Source: Mytilinidion resinicola (taxonomy: Eukaryota > Ascomycota > Dothideomycetes > Mytilinidiales > Mytilinidiaceae). From it: a stretch of 64,000 nt of DNA. The notes under the pieces are model-generated. The model worked only from the letters and a program-made list of their open reading frames with translations. It ran no database searches and was not told the DNA's origin. Where the stretch lies: assembly GCF_010093595.1 (NCBI RefSeq), contig NW_022985438.1, forward strand, positions 671,241 to 735,240, given 5' to 3'. Positions 12,601 to 23,597 of the stretch are shown here, in pieces (positions within the stretch are counted from its first letter, which is position 1; each line of letters starts with the position of its first letter). The translations under genes were made by a program, and so were the position numbers.

Positions 12601-13069
12601 CACGTGAAGTTATACGTGCAGCCTCTCTGATTTATATTAGCCGTATATAAAGCATATATAAAGCAGTATATATAGCTATATAGTAGCGGGTAAAGAGTGG
12701 TATAGTTATAACTTTAGGTACAAATAAAACGTAGTAGATTAAGTTACAGAAGTTATATTTCCAACTTAAAAGTTCATCTTAAGGCAAAATAGTATATATA
12801 GCAAAAAAAGTATATATATAGAAAATATTAAAGTTATTAATCTAATGCTCTTAGGTATATAACTTATAGAATATACTAGTTATATACAGACCTCTTCTAT
12901 AGCATATATAGGCTTAACCCCTTAAGTTAAATATAATTAAAGATTTGCTTTAATTAAAAAAAGGGGTAATAGTATATTTTCTACTCTTTTTACTTTAAAT
13001 CTAATCTAAACTTAGATAAATAGATAGATAAATAGATAGAACTATATTTAGAACTATATTTAAGTTAGG

Positions 13070-16000
13070 TGCTAAATATACTATTTTATCTATATAATAT
13101 TGCCCTCCCGCAACCTATGGTACTAGCTATACAAGAACCGTGGAGGAACCCTCGCGGGCAGGGGCATACAGTGCATACAACAAAGTTATACCACCTGCTG
13201 CACGCAGGAGAGGAATATACAAGAGCCTGCATATACGTTAATAAGCAACTAGACATTAACGAGTGGTCGGTTGTACACCACTTACCAGATCTTAACACCA
13301 TCTCCCTCTGCGCAGGGGGAGAGAGGATCCATATTCATAATATCTACAACCCGAGCCCCAACAGTATTATACAGGAACTACCCCCACTGCTGAACAATAC
13401 CGAAGCGGAACATATTCTTGTTGGAGACATGAATGTAAAGGTATATGAGGCACGTGGTGAAATGGTAAAGGTTTAAATAGGTGTTGTATTACTGATTAGT
13501 ATATAGACTTGTTAAGATTAAGTTTAAGGAGCGAGGCAGCGGTCTTAATATACCTCAGTCGTTCTTTATTAGAACGTAGTCTTTGTTGTAATAAAGAGTT
13601 AACGTCTCTTTAATAAGACAAAGCCTCTTTATATACAACAAGTCCTTTATTAGGACAAAGAGTTCTTTGTTAGAACAAAGAACAATAAAGGGTTCTTTAT
13701 TAGAACAAAGGAACAAAGAATCTATAAATAGATTTGTATCTATGTATATACATAGATAATAGAACAAAGAAATATATCGCTTATTCTTGTTCTAATAATA
13801 AACCTACACCATCCGCTATAGGGAGGAGTTCAAGTAGTGCAAATTAAGAAGCAAGCGGAAGAGCTCCTCCGCATCACGCGCGAAGCAGGCATGGACCTAG
13901 CCACAGAAGAAGGGCTAGAAACATGGGCAAGAGGAACATCGTGGTCTACAATTGACCTCACGTTCACAACAGAGTGGCTAACAGAACGAACAATTTCCTC
14001 CACGGTACGAGAGGAATAGAACTACGACTCCGATCACCGGCCTATATACACAGAGTTTGACGTCTCACCACCAAAGGCAGCCGAACCCCCGCAGCGTAGG
14101 CTGTGGAAGGATATAGCATGGAAAGAAGTATAAGAAAACCTTGCAGTGCAGCTAGACAAGCTGGAAACTTGGAACAGCCTGCAGGAGACGGAGGATAACC
14201 TTAATAACTTTACACACCGCCTATATAAGTGTATATAGGCCATAATAGACAACACTATACCACTTGCAAAGCTGTTAAAACAAGCATTACCTGCGTGGTT
14301 AACAGAGTGCACTAAAGAAGTGCGGGAAATAAGGCGGGCCTATAGAACCTAGCGCTTGTTAAGAACAGTAGAAGACTGTATTTTGTACAGAGTATAGTGC
14401 AATAGGAAGAAAAGGGCTATACGCAAAGAGAGTATAAAAGCATAGTGTTGCGCAGTAGATAAGATTATATCGGATCTAAAAGGCGTATAGAAGCTAGCCA
14501 AATAGGGCAGAACTATTAGAAAGGAACTACGGCCACCGCCTTAATTCCCCTCTTTTTTCATAGCCTAACAACGCAACGCTCTATACAGATAATAAAACTA
14601 AGGCCTAAATACTTATAGAACAGTTCTTTCCACCCTCTATAAAGGTAGACCTTTCTAACCTTAAAAAATACTAATACCTAAAGCTGTATAAGTCCTTATA
14701 AAATATTATAGTGGAAAATATCCTCTCCGCGCTAATAGGAATAGCCCTGGATAAGGCCCCGGGTATTATAAAGATAACTAACAGAATCCTTAAGAAATGC
14801 AAGATATAGCTAGTACTAATACTAGCTAGGTTCTTTACTAGGTGCGTGTGTATAGGGCACTACCTATAGCTGTATAAGAAATTAATTACTATAGTGCTAT
14901 ATAAGCCTTAGAAAGCGTTCTATAATATAGTAAAGTTATATAGGCCAATTATATTACTAGAAATAGTAGATAAGTTGCTTAAATATAATAGCATAAAAAC
15001 TATTTAAAATAGCAGAGAAGAAAGGTATACTTTTACTAAGCTAAGTAGGTGTAAGGCCTAAATAATCTATATAGACAGTACTAGAGCTTTTTATAGAATA
15101 AATATAAACTATATAAAAGGGTAACTTTTACCTTATAGCCTTCCTCCTTAGCCTAGATATTTTAGGGGCATTTAATAGAGTATTTTATAAAAGAATAATA
15201 TATAACTTCTAGGTCTAATATATACCGGAATAGATAGTCTAATTTATAAAGTTGTTCCTATAGAACTAAACTATAAAACTCTTTATTAGAAAATATATTG
15301 CTAAGACTATTCCTGTTAATATAGGTATACTATAAAATTTTTTACTTTTACTAATCCTCTTTTTATTCTTTATAAGCATGCTTCTACTAATACTATAAAA
15401 AGATAATATAATAACCTATAGGCTTATAGATAATACTAATATCCTTATATTTAGCAGAAGTATAGAAGAAAACTATAGGGTAATTAAAAGTACGTATATA
15501 CAGTGTATAAAGTGGGCGAAAAAGTATAGTATAGTATTTACCCTAGATAAGTACTACTTTATACACTTTATAAGGCGCTGTTTAAACGCAGTAAGTATAA
15601 AAGCTATAGTAAATATTTAGAGCTTTATAGAGGGTCTAATTATAAAGCTTTATATACTTAGAGTCTACCTAGACTCTAAACTTAAATAGGGCCCGTGTAT
15701 ATATATTATAAAGGAAAAGGTTATAGTATAGATAGGGGCTTTTATATAGCTAATAGTATTAATATAGGGCGTAAGCTTCTAAAAAGCATAGTATATATAT
15801 TTAGCAGTTATTAGGCCGGTTCTTATATATAGGTGTACTACCTGGTTTCTAATACTAGGTATAAAGGAATAAATTAGTAAAGTAAAAATTAAATAACTTA
15901 AAATAGCCTAGAACTACTACCTTTATACTATTATAGAGGTGTATAAACTAATAAATATTAAAATACTTAAGTATAAAACCTTTTACCTTTTTCTAAGGCT

Positions 16001-16660
16001 TAAGCTAGAAGAACTTATAGTAGTATATATAGACTGTATATATATAGGCCAGGCTAAAAAATATATTAAAACTATATACTATACTATTAGAAATACTATT
16101 AGAAAATACTATAAGCCTAGGAAAATACCTAAATATAAGCTTTTAAAATAAAAGTAATATAAAAAGTATATAAAAAAAGGTAGAGAAATAAATAGAAGGC
16201 CTATAGAAAGAAATAAAGGGGCTTTTCTATACTAGCTCTTAATATAAAATAGAATAAAAATTAGGTACCTAAATACTATAAGCTTACTAAAGCTAAAAGC
16301 TTAATTATTATACTTTTATAAATAGAATATATAGGGCTTAATATATACCTGCACTATATAAAAGTACCTAATTACCCTATACTAGTATACTTTTATAAAT
16401 ATATACTATAAATAATACTATAATAGTAGAGGTAATATATTTTTAAAAGCTAGAATAAGAATATATATATAGCTATATAAAAACTATAAGGGAAATAAGG
16501 CTGTTTTATAATAGTTCCTGTACTAAATAGACCTTCTACTCTACCTTTCTATAGCTAAAGAAATAGCAATAGAAAAGCTAGCTATATAGCCTAACTAATT
16601 TAAATAGCTATACCCTAAAAATAGAATAAGCCTAAATTATTTATTTCTATTCTTTTTTTT
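13070..16660 (+). mobile_element. Degenerate LINE (non-LTR) retrotransposon
   Basis: Conceptual translation across stops shows a fungal LINE ORF2 in order. The apurinic endonuclease domain begins VLAIQEPWRNP near 13.12 kb, passes a GDMN motif at about 13.43 kb, and resumes after an insertion with HHPL-stop-GG and STIDLTF at about 13.95 kb, then SDHRP. The reverse transcriptase follows: a KAPG motif at about 14.75 kb, a YRPI-like motif at 14.94 kb, a GAFN/GAFD-like motif near 15.17 kb and later RT fragments. A C-terminal region ends at about 16.5 kb with remnants like IGLNIYLH and KVPNYP, resembling the Cys-rich end of these elements. No intact ORF1 or 5' end is visible. The element is inactive. 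It resembles I/Tad-like fungal LINEs, but clade assignment is tentative. Confidence 0.8.
13438..13804. mobile_element. 367-bp MITE-like insertion in LINE endonuclease
   Basis: The LINE frame reads GDMN up to 13434. A TA at 13436-13437 and another TA at 13805-13806 flank 367 bp of unrelated DNA, after which the frame continues as HHPL. Removing one TA plus the insert restores GDMNVHHPL, the usual GDFNxHHPxW order. A TA target duplication is typical of Tc1/mariner-type elements and their MITEs. The termini (AAGGTATAT on one side, GGTTTATT when the other end is reverse-complemented) are only weakly related, so the terminal inverted repeat is unproven. The interior carries imperfect inverted and direct copies of a TTTATTAGAACAAAG-like unit (about 13560-13770). 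No ORF is inside, so the element would be non-autonomous. Confidence 0.6.
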
Positions 16661-17757
16661 AAAGTATAGCTATATATAATACCTACCCTATATCTATACA
16701 CCTATATATATATATATATACTACCTAATCCCTAAAAAACCTACCTAAGTTATATAGCTACTAGGCACGCGTATAATAGGGCAACCTTTTCTAATTTCCT
16801 ATTATTTTTTAATTTAGTGTCTTTTCTTTTAGAAAAAGGGTATATAGGTATAGTAATAGCACGCGTGCTCTAAAGTAAACCTTAGACCTTACTAATATAT
16901 TTAGATACTATATAACCCTAAAACCTAGGCCCTATAAATACCGGATTAATCCTAGAAAATATATTAAAATAGCTTACTCTATAGTAATACTTATAGAGCT
17001 GCTACGTGTTTCCTATAGCTATATAGGAATAAGAAGAAATATAAGGCGTTATATACTATAGAAAATAAGGTTTTTACCTAACTACTATAAAGTAAACGGT
17101 TTCCCCTTATAAATAAACCTATATAGCACTGCTGTATAAACCTTAATAGGAGCTAAATTAGACTAATAGAACCTAATAATAATAATAATAATATAGTAAT
17201 ATTAAGTTAAAATTTATAAAAGTAGGTAATAGTAAAGAAAAACTCTTATTTTAGTTATTAATCTAATATTTAGTATTGCTATATTTAAAGATATATATAG
17301 TTAATAGTTTATACTATTAAAATTATATCTTTTTATTTTTCTATAGAAAGAATAAGTAAATACTAGTATATATAGCATATATTTATAGAGCTGCTAAGTT
17401 TAAACTTCTAGGTATTAATAGTAAGTCTTTTCTATAATAGTAGCCCTTTATTCTAATATAGAGCTTATATACTAATACTTCTTTTACTAGCCTTTATTAA
17501 CTAGAACTATATTATAGCTAGGTGCTGGCAAGCTCCTAGTAAGTAGCTGGAAATGTGGCTGGTTGATTATACTAAACACAGGAAATGTCTCTAGCAACAT
17601 CTACATAGGAAAGGGCACTGGTTAGATTCGTAAGGGGCCCAGCAGCGTGTCAGGATGCGGGGAGCAGTCTATTATGCAAGCACGGATCGAGGCGGCGTGT
17701 TCAGGCATTCTTTATGTATCAGCATGCCTTAGCCTCAGCTCGCTGGCAAGGCCCGTT

Positions 17758-18102
17758 TCATGAGGCGGAATTCTTCGAGGAGAAGCTGCCCAGATGGCGT
17801 AGCACCCGTTGGGCTAGTTTTGAGATTTCCATCTGTCGATAGGCCGAGCGCCGTTGCATCGCTCGCGGAACGCGCACCCCGTCTTTCGCTTCCATCCAGG
17901 CACCATAGCCTGCGAGCCATTTTAAATCCTTAGGGTTTTGTGGGTGGTTTTTCCTCTTCTTCTGCGTTAAAGGACGCTCGCAATAGGTCTTGCTGCCTTT
18001 ATCATAGAGTTCCCCTTCGACACCAAACAGCAGGCGTCGCGGATCTTTTTTCTGCCTTTCGGCGCCAAGCTGGCAAAGTCGATGTCTGGCACGAGCAATC
18101 AT
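17758..18102 (-). CDS. Hypothetical protein at edge of RIP block
   Basis: An ATG-initiated frame of 114 aa, basic (many Arg/Lys), with no signal peptide or membrane segment. I do not recognise the sequence. It lies 230 bp from the boundary of the AT-rich block and is divergent from the SAM/HMG pseudogene 120 bp away. It may be a real small gene, an exon of a truncated gene, or a fragment of a transposon. Coding status is uncertain. Confidence 0.3.
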   Translation of the reverse strand: MIARARHRLCQLGAERQKKDPRRLLFGVEGELYDKGSKTYCERPLTQKKRKNHPQNPKDLKWLAGYGAWMEAKDGVRVPRAMQRRSAYRQMEISKLAQRVLRHLGSFSSKNSAS

Positions 18103-18224
18103 CGAGGCTCCCCCATACTGCTAGCATAGACCCATGCGTATGTACATACATACCGCACTGCCAGAATAATGCTCGTCTCGCCAAAGCGTGCGCTCGCAGC
18201 CTCGCCCAGCCCCTGTGATTGACC

Positions 18225-20676
18225 ATGGCCGACCTGATCGATATCCTCGAGCGCCTGGGGCTCCAGCATTACTACAACGCGATGCATGAGAACGGCTTCG
18301 AGACGCGGGAGAGAGTGCTAGACATTTCAGAAAAGGACCTGCAGCAACTCGCTTTCAAGCTTTGCCACAGACGTGCCTTGCAGCGCGAGATCGCTACCTT
18401 TGTACCTTCACACGTCGCTCCCTTTGGAGCCCAAACTCGTCACTGGAAGCGACACCTCGTCCGCCCTGGAGTCTGGCCCCGCGCAGAGATCCACCGCGAG
18501 AGCGCGAGAAGGCAAACGTAAATATCGCAGGCCTCCTAGGCCGGACAGCAAGGCACCGAAAAAGCCCAAGACGGCTTGTTAGTTCCTCACTGAGTCTTAC
18601 TACCTACCCATTAACTTACCTCTACAGACGTTGATTTACAGACTATCTGCGGACAGACTTGGTAGTCAGCTCTCTCTCTTTCGTCAACATTGCCAAGGAA
18701 GTTGGAAGACAGTGGCAGAATCTCTCTCCAGACAGCAAACGCAAGTGGGGGGAGAGGCTGCACGTGTAATCTAGGAGTACGAGGCACAGATGGACCATTA
18801 CAAAGAAGACCAACTCTTACCGCAACTATCAAGCCTATCTAGAAGACTTCAAAGCGCAACAAGTCCGAGCAAACGCCAGAGAAAGGAAGGGGCGGTGGCG
18901 TACGGCTCGAGACTTCTAGCCGTTCGGACCATCACCAAGGAAGTCCATTGAGCTTGTCCGGCAGCCCAGTATCTCTGGCGTCGTCAGTGTGACCATATAT
19001 CAATCATGAGAAGAACTGCCACGATTCCCTTACCATTGCTTTGAGCGAGGTTGCGTCGTTGAGCGGAGAGATGTTGGCCGCGGGGGCCCAACCATACCAT
19101 GCAAGGAACCTTCCATCAGAAGACATAATGCGGCGAGCCATGTATGCCTTCATCACCGGCACCGGCTCACTCCTACACATGTGGTCCTTCACTCAGGCGG
19201 ATGAGCTACTAGATCGCCTGTACAGGCCTATGTTGGAACCGGACCCCATGACTATCGCAGATTGTTTCATAATAGTTGCCATGGGCTCTCATTGTGATCT
19301 GGACTACTTTCCAGACGAGCTTCGGCAAGTATTAGACGTATCCAGTACGATACAATTGGAGGAGGTAGTTGCCAAAGTCGATTACCTTCGCACGATGCGG
19401 CTCCTTTTGTCCATGTGATTCTACTCGCTGCTGGAAAAGCATATGAGCGCAAGATATCTCGTTGGTGAGTCTTCCGGGTTTTGATGTTCATGGACTGGTA
19501 ACTCCACATCGCGTCTTACTTCTCGCAGAGGACTAATCTGAAATAGCTGGCTGTCCTACACGCTGGGATATATGTTTGAAATTACTCATGATGATGTCAC
19601 TACAAGTGTTCCGAACGCACGGCTAAGCGCCCTCGCTAACCAGGCTTAGATTTCGAGCGTCTTTTGTGTCGACCCCATTAATGTAGATAAGGCTATCCAC
19701 ATACAGGCCAGCGGGATTGGACTGATCGCAGCTGAAGTGACAAAGATTATGGCCCGCCTCAGTACAATACTCGTGGAAACGTTATGACATTGGCTGAGAA
19801 GCTTGGTGTCTAGCGCTCGGAAGTACCTTTGATGTTACAGCTCTCTACCTTGACATCGCGTGGCTCATCCGAGCCGACTCTACACCAGCGGAGAGCAATC
19901 CTAATGGTTCACGTACATGCAATTGACACGGCCGGCAGTGCGTCGTTCTTGTGCTCACAAACCCTGTAGATCATATACCTTGGTGCCCTCGTCCTTCTGT
20001 ACAGGCAGTTGCTTGCTGCAGCTGCTCAGGCGCAGCCATGCACAGACAACCACTGCTGGACCTTGGACCTATCGCTAGACGAAACGCAGAAATATAGAGA
20101 AGAATGTGGCATAGCAGCACAGCAGATAGCTCGAATCATGGGCCTTATTAATGTCGATGGTACGTTCACAAAGCGATGTTGGTTAATGATGCAAGTCTGG
20201 AACCTAAATATCTCACCTTTGCGCTAACCAGGCCAATTAAATATTGGTCTTTTAGTGCTTGCATCGTGCTTCTTCTCGGCGCCGTGTCAAAAATGTTGGA
20301 TGGGACCCAAGAGAGCATAGAGGAGGATCTTACCTATGCCAAAGGCTGCCTAGAAACCCTCCAACAATGCCGCGGCTACGAACCAGGTGCGGAAAGATAC
20401 ATCAAAACCCTACTCCCAATCTATGACTCGCTCCGCAGCGTCCATAATCGCACTATTGGTAGTGTAAAAACCAGCATATTTTCCCTGTTACAGCCTGCAG
20501 ATCCGGCTCTACTGAACCCCCCAATTCCGATATGTAGGGCAAAGGTTGGCGTCTTTTCAGAACAGCTTTCCAGCTTATTGGTGGATCCATTCGGTCGGAA
20601 ACAGAGACCCGAAGATGAACGCATGAGGAGAATACTGAGCCCAGATGGCTCTTGCACTGTATTCTGGTGGAGGTGA
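18225..20676 (+). pseudogene. Decayed SAM + HMG-box + fungal regulator gene
   Basis: The N-terminus, from ATG 18225, is a clear SAM domain (LIDILERLGLQHYYNAMHEN to RRALQREIA). After a frame change comes a basic linker ending KAPKKPKTA, then an HMG box with FTDYLRTD, NIAKEVGRQWQNLSPDSKRKW and, in another frame, EYEAQMDHYK and NSYRNYQAYLEDF. From 19041 a segment like the middle homology region of fungal transcription factors follows (AFITGTGSLLHMWSF, ending 19418). Near 20.0-20.68 kb the C-terminal part continues (EECGIAAQQIARIMGLINV; DPFGRKQRPED; DGSCTVFWW). At least four frame changes not explained by plausible introns and several in-frame stops are present. One is TAG before EYEAQ, where CAG is expected. 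I therefore call it a pseudogene; some breaks could still be unrecognised introns. It is not a mating-type gene by architecture. Confidence 0.7.
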
Positions 20677-21666
20677 AATGCTTGTGCGTCTTTACTTTTC
20701 GTGTTGAGAAAGATCGCAGAAGAGAAAAGGTTGTTGCTGTGTGCCTAAGGAACGCTGGCGTGAAGTAAGTAGCACGCTCATCAAGCACTGTCTTTTGTAG
20801 ACCTGTCTGCCATTGCTTAAGGCGCTTCGACGAGTTTCCACACAGCGCAACCCAACGTAAAAGGTTTCTATCTCATTCAAATTCCTAGAATTGCAGTCGC
20901 AAACTATCTGCAGTGGCAGATTGGTGTACACACGAGACAGCTTGTTCTAGAATCAGAGTGCCACCATTTCCATACCTTGCGTGGCACAGCTCTTAGGACC
21001 TACGTCTCTCGCGCCATGAGTCACTTTATATCAACTAATACGACCAATGCTTGGGGATCTAGTTCACTATACACCGGCGCCGGCTTACTGACAGCTGCAT
21101 GATGAGTGTTGCTGTATCTGTTTGGCCATAAGCACTTGCTCAGTCGACGCATCTACCTAGGTAGGTAGCCAGCCGTTTTCCCGTTAATGCCAACTGGAAA
21201 CGTTGGGTTCTGGAGACGCAAGAGCAATGTGTAAAAAGGAAAAGGTTAAGAGAGACGTATTGAAAGCCCGTTGAGAGTTGTCACTCAGTTAAAGAAGACG
21301 TGGAAAGAAGAGTATATGAGTCGTCAGACGAATGGCATTACTTGTGTAAAATATGGCACTTGAATTGAAACGGCCCGATCGAGTGACTAAATTTGAAATC
21401 TAAACCTTACCCGCAGTCTGACCATCGCGTATGCAAAGAGATTAGAGAACGACTTGAATTTGAATCGTATTGACGTTGATATGAGAAGCGTAACGTACAG
21501 GTATAATATAACATAACTGTAAATTGAGCTTGCTTAGTGAATGTTTCTAATAGAAGTAGAAATCATAGTGACACTCAAATATCCAACCCATCACAACGAA
21601 TGGAAGCAGTCGTAGGCCTTTGATGCCTCTGGAGTTCTTGTCCACGGTTGGCAAAACGTGGGACCG
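20677..21666. other. Intergenic between pseudogene and TF gene
   Basis: No coding region was recognised. It contains one diverged copy of a dispersed repeat motif at about 20905-20935. Confidence 0.5.
20905..20935 (+). repeat. Dispersed repeat, diverged copy 1
   Basis: Shares a GCAGTGGCAGA core followed by GGTGTAYACAC with the copy at 26.34 kb. It lacks the left part of the longer copies. Confidence 0.35.
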
Positions 21667-23597
21667 TCAATCGTCGGTGGCATCCTCAAGATGTGCTCGC
21701 TCAGCTACATACCGCAAGTCTGAACCAGAACGCGGTTGAGGAGGTAGCATAAGTGACTGGCGGGGAGGTTCCCACTGAGCATGCCTATGCTCCTGCGGTA
21801 GGTACAGGTGAGGATGGATGCCTTGGCTGTCCCCAAAGTTAGGATCATCGAACGACGATGATGCCACGGGCCTTGTGACCAAGGACTGAATCTTCAGCAT
21901 AGTACGCTGGGCTTGAAGGAGCGCATTCGGGTATTGGAAGGCAATCATGATGCTGCACTTTGTAGCGTGTGACGCAAACGCCTTTCTTTGCCATTCGCGG
22001 GCGGACGGGTTTACTGTGGGGAGGTCATGAGCGGCTGGTATCCATGCTGCAGCCCCTCCAACAAGGCAAATCCAGAGGAATACCCCCGGCATGGTTCTCC
22101 AGCAGTTGGTCGTATCGGTCATTTCGAAGGCACTGACAAGAGCATCGAGGACAGTACCCGCAGAGTACGTAGGCGTCAGCTCGCGAGCTACATTTGCGTC
22201 TAGTCCCGGACTGTGAGCATGCATCGCCTTGGCGGATTCCGAGATTGTTACACAGTGAACAATCGCGCGACAGTAGATGAGTGAAGCCAAGCGACAAGTC
22301 TCATATATCCAGTCTTGTGATGTCTCAAGGTTTTCGTCTCTTGCTGAAGGCCTTAGCAGGAGCCGAGTATAAATTTGGTGTATGCTAGTTTCATAAGAAG
22401 CCATGTCACTTCCCTGGAAGGGTGTACTGTTGGAGCTTGTACACATTATCGCCAAGTTCGTAAGGTTGACCATGTCGCACAAAATGCCGTATGTGTGGTC
22501 GGAGCATTCAGGACTTCGTGAGTTGGTAAATAAGTGACTGGTGGGACAATAGATAGGTGATTCAGGCAGCGGTATTGCTCGTGATGCGGGCTCAGAGCGA
22601 GTTGACATATACTGCAAGTACATGCCGTTTGGCACTCTTGCTCTGAATATCGACAGATTCATAACAATGCTGCAAACATATAAGTTTCTGGGCGAAATTG
22701 GTAATAAGGAGCGATAGTGCCGGAGTTTCTTACGCAGTAAGCAAGAGTGCAGTTAGCCCATCGAGGCCAAGTCTGTGTAAGCCACCCCTTTGCTCGACAA
22801 TTCGTATGGTCCCATCGAGGTGTACATCGAACGCTTCCTCAGCGCCAGCGCCCATTTCGCTCACTAACAGATGGATTATAGTGATGATTGTAGAGTCGTC
22901 TGTCTGCGTTGAATGGTTCTGGAGCCTCTCGTTGATCTCTCGAATGACTCTGGTTTTAGTGTATGCTGTGATAGGGCTGTCATCAAGACAGTGGTTTGAC
23001 ACGTCTTGGTATACTGAGACCACGCAGGCGTGGCTCAGGAAAGCGAGATACGAGTTGAAGATGGATTCCATCCAGGATGGCCCAGCTGTACGAATAACAA
23101 AGTCTCTACAGGCTTTAAAGAAGTCAGCTAAGCATGATATCGGAGTATAGTCATTCCTTACGGCCCAGGATAGCAGCTATGAGTCTCTGGTGGAGATCTA
23201 CTGCGGAAGGATTATCGTTGTTGACATACATGTGCACGAACTGAGATCCGTCTCGGCCCCATTCGAAAGCAAATAGCTCCATGGGGTCAATAGACTGTGA
23301 CGATTGAGGTTTCTTGGCCCAGTCCGAGGATTCGCTCTTGCTGTCATTTGATGGCGTCGATGATTTCCTTCTTGTGCTTGATGGTGTCGATGGTCTCGAC
23401 TTAGGTGTTTGTTGTGCGTCATGAGAATGGTGCTTGTACATGACGTGAGACCGAATGTTTCTCATTGTAGAATCCGCCTTGAAGTCGTCCGGATGGGTTG
23501 CTGTAACGAACTGGAGAGGAGGCCCTGGCGCGACTGGCGGCAGTCGTTTTCTGCCCGACCTCTTCCTGCGCTGATCGGGATCACTACCGGAAGCCAT
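21667..23597 (-). CDS. Fungal transcription-factor-like protein without Zn cluster
   Basis: Three exons on the complement, 23162-23597, 22734-23127 and 21667-22669, encode 610 aa. The splice at 22734/22669 joins LLLTA to IVMNLSIF in phase. The first ATG in a good context is 23597; upstream starts would be TTG. The N-terminus has a motif common in Pezizomycotina regulators, FVTATHPDDFK...RNIRSHVMYKH, followed by a Ser/Thr/Pro-rich linker. The central and C-terminal helical region (ACRDFVIRTAG, a GTIRIVEQRGGLHRLG block, EWQRKAFASHATKCSIMIA) resembles the fungal-specific transcription factor domain (Fungal_trans_2 type). No Cys6 cluster is visible, so DNA binding is unproven. It could be a regulator that lost, or never had, its zinc finger. 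Confidence 0.75.

Larger units (their letters stand above)
12600..17530. repeat. RIP-degraded AT-rich block
   Basis: About 4.9 kb of very AT-rich sequence, densely populated with TATA/TAGC/TATATA strings and with few CpA dinucleotides by eye. Reading frames of the embedded retrotransposon are broken mainly by TAG and TAA where CAG, CAA or TGG codons are expected, as RIP produces. The borders are abrupt, near 12.6 kb and 17.53 kb, where composition returns to normal. Composition is mosaic: 13.08-14.5 kb, apart from the insertion at 13.44-13.80, is much less AT-rich than 14.5-17.5 kb. A short (AAT)n run lies at about 17174-17192 and GATA-like repeats at about 13017-13066. From 16.66 to 17.53 kb nothing coding can be recognised. 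Confidence 0.85.

Noticed and set aside
18225..18800. Mating-type HMG gene
   Set aside because: An HMG box is present, but the SAM domain in front and the fungal regulator region behind do not match MAT1-2 architecture, and typical MAT flanking genes were not seen.
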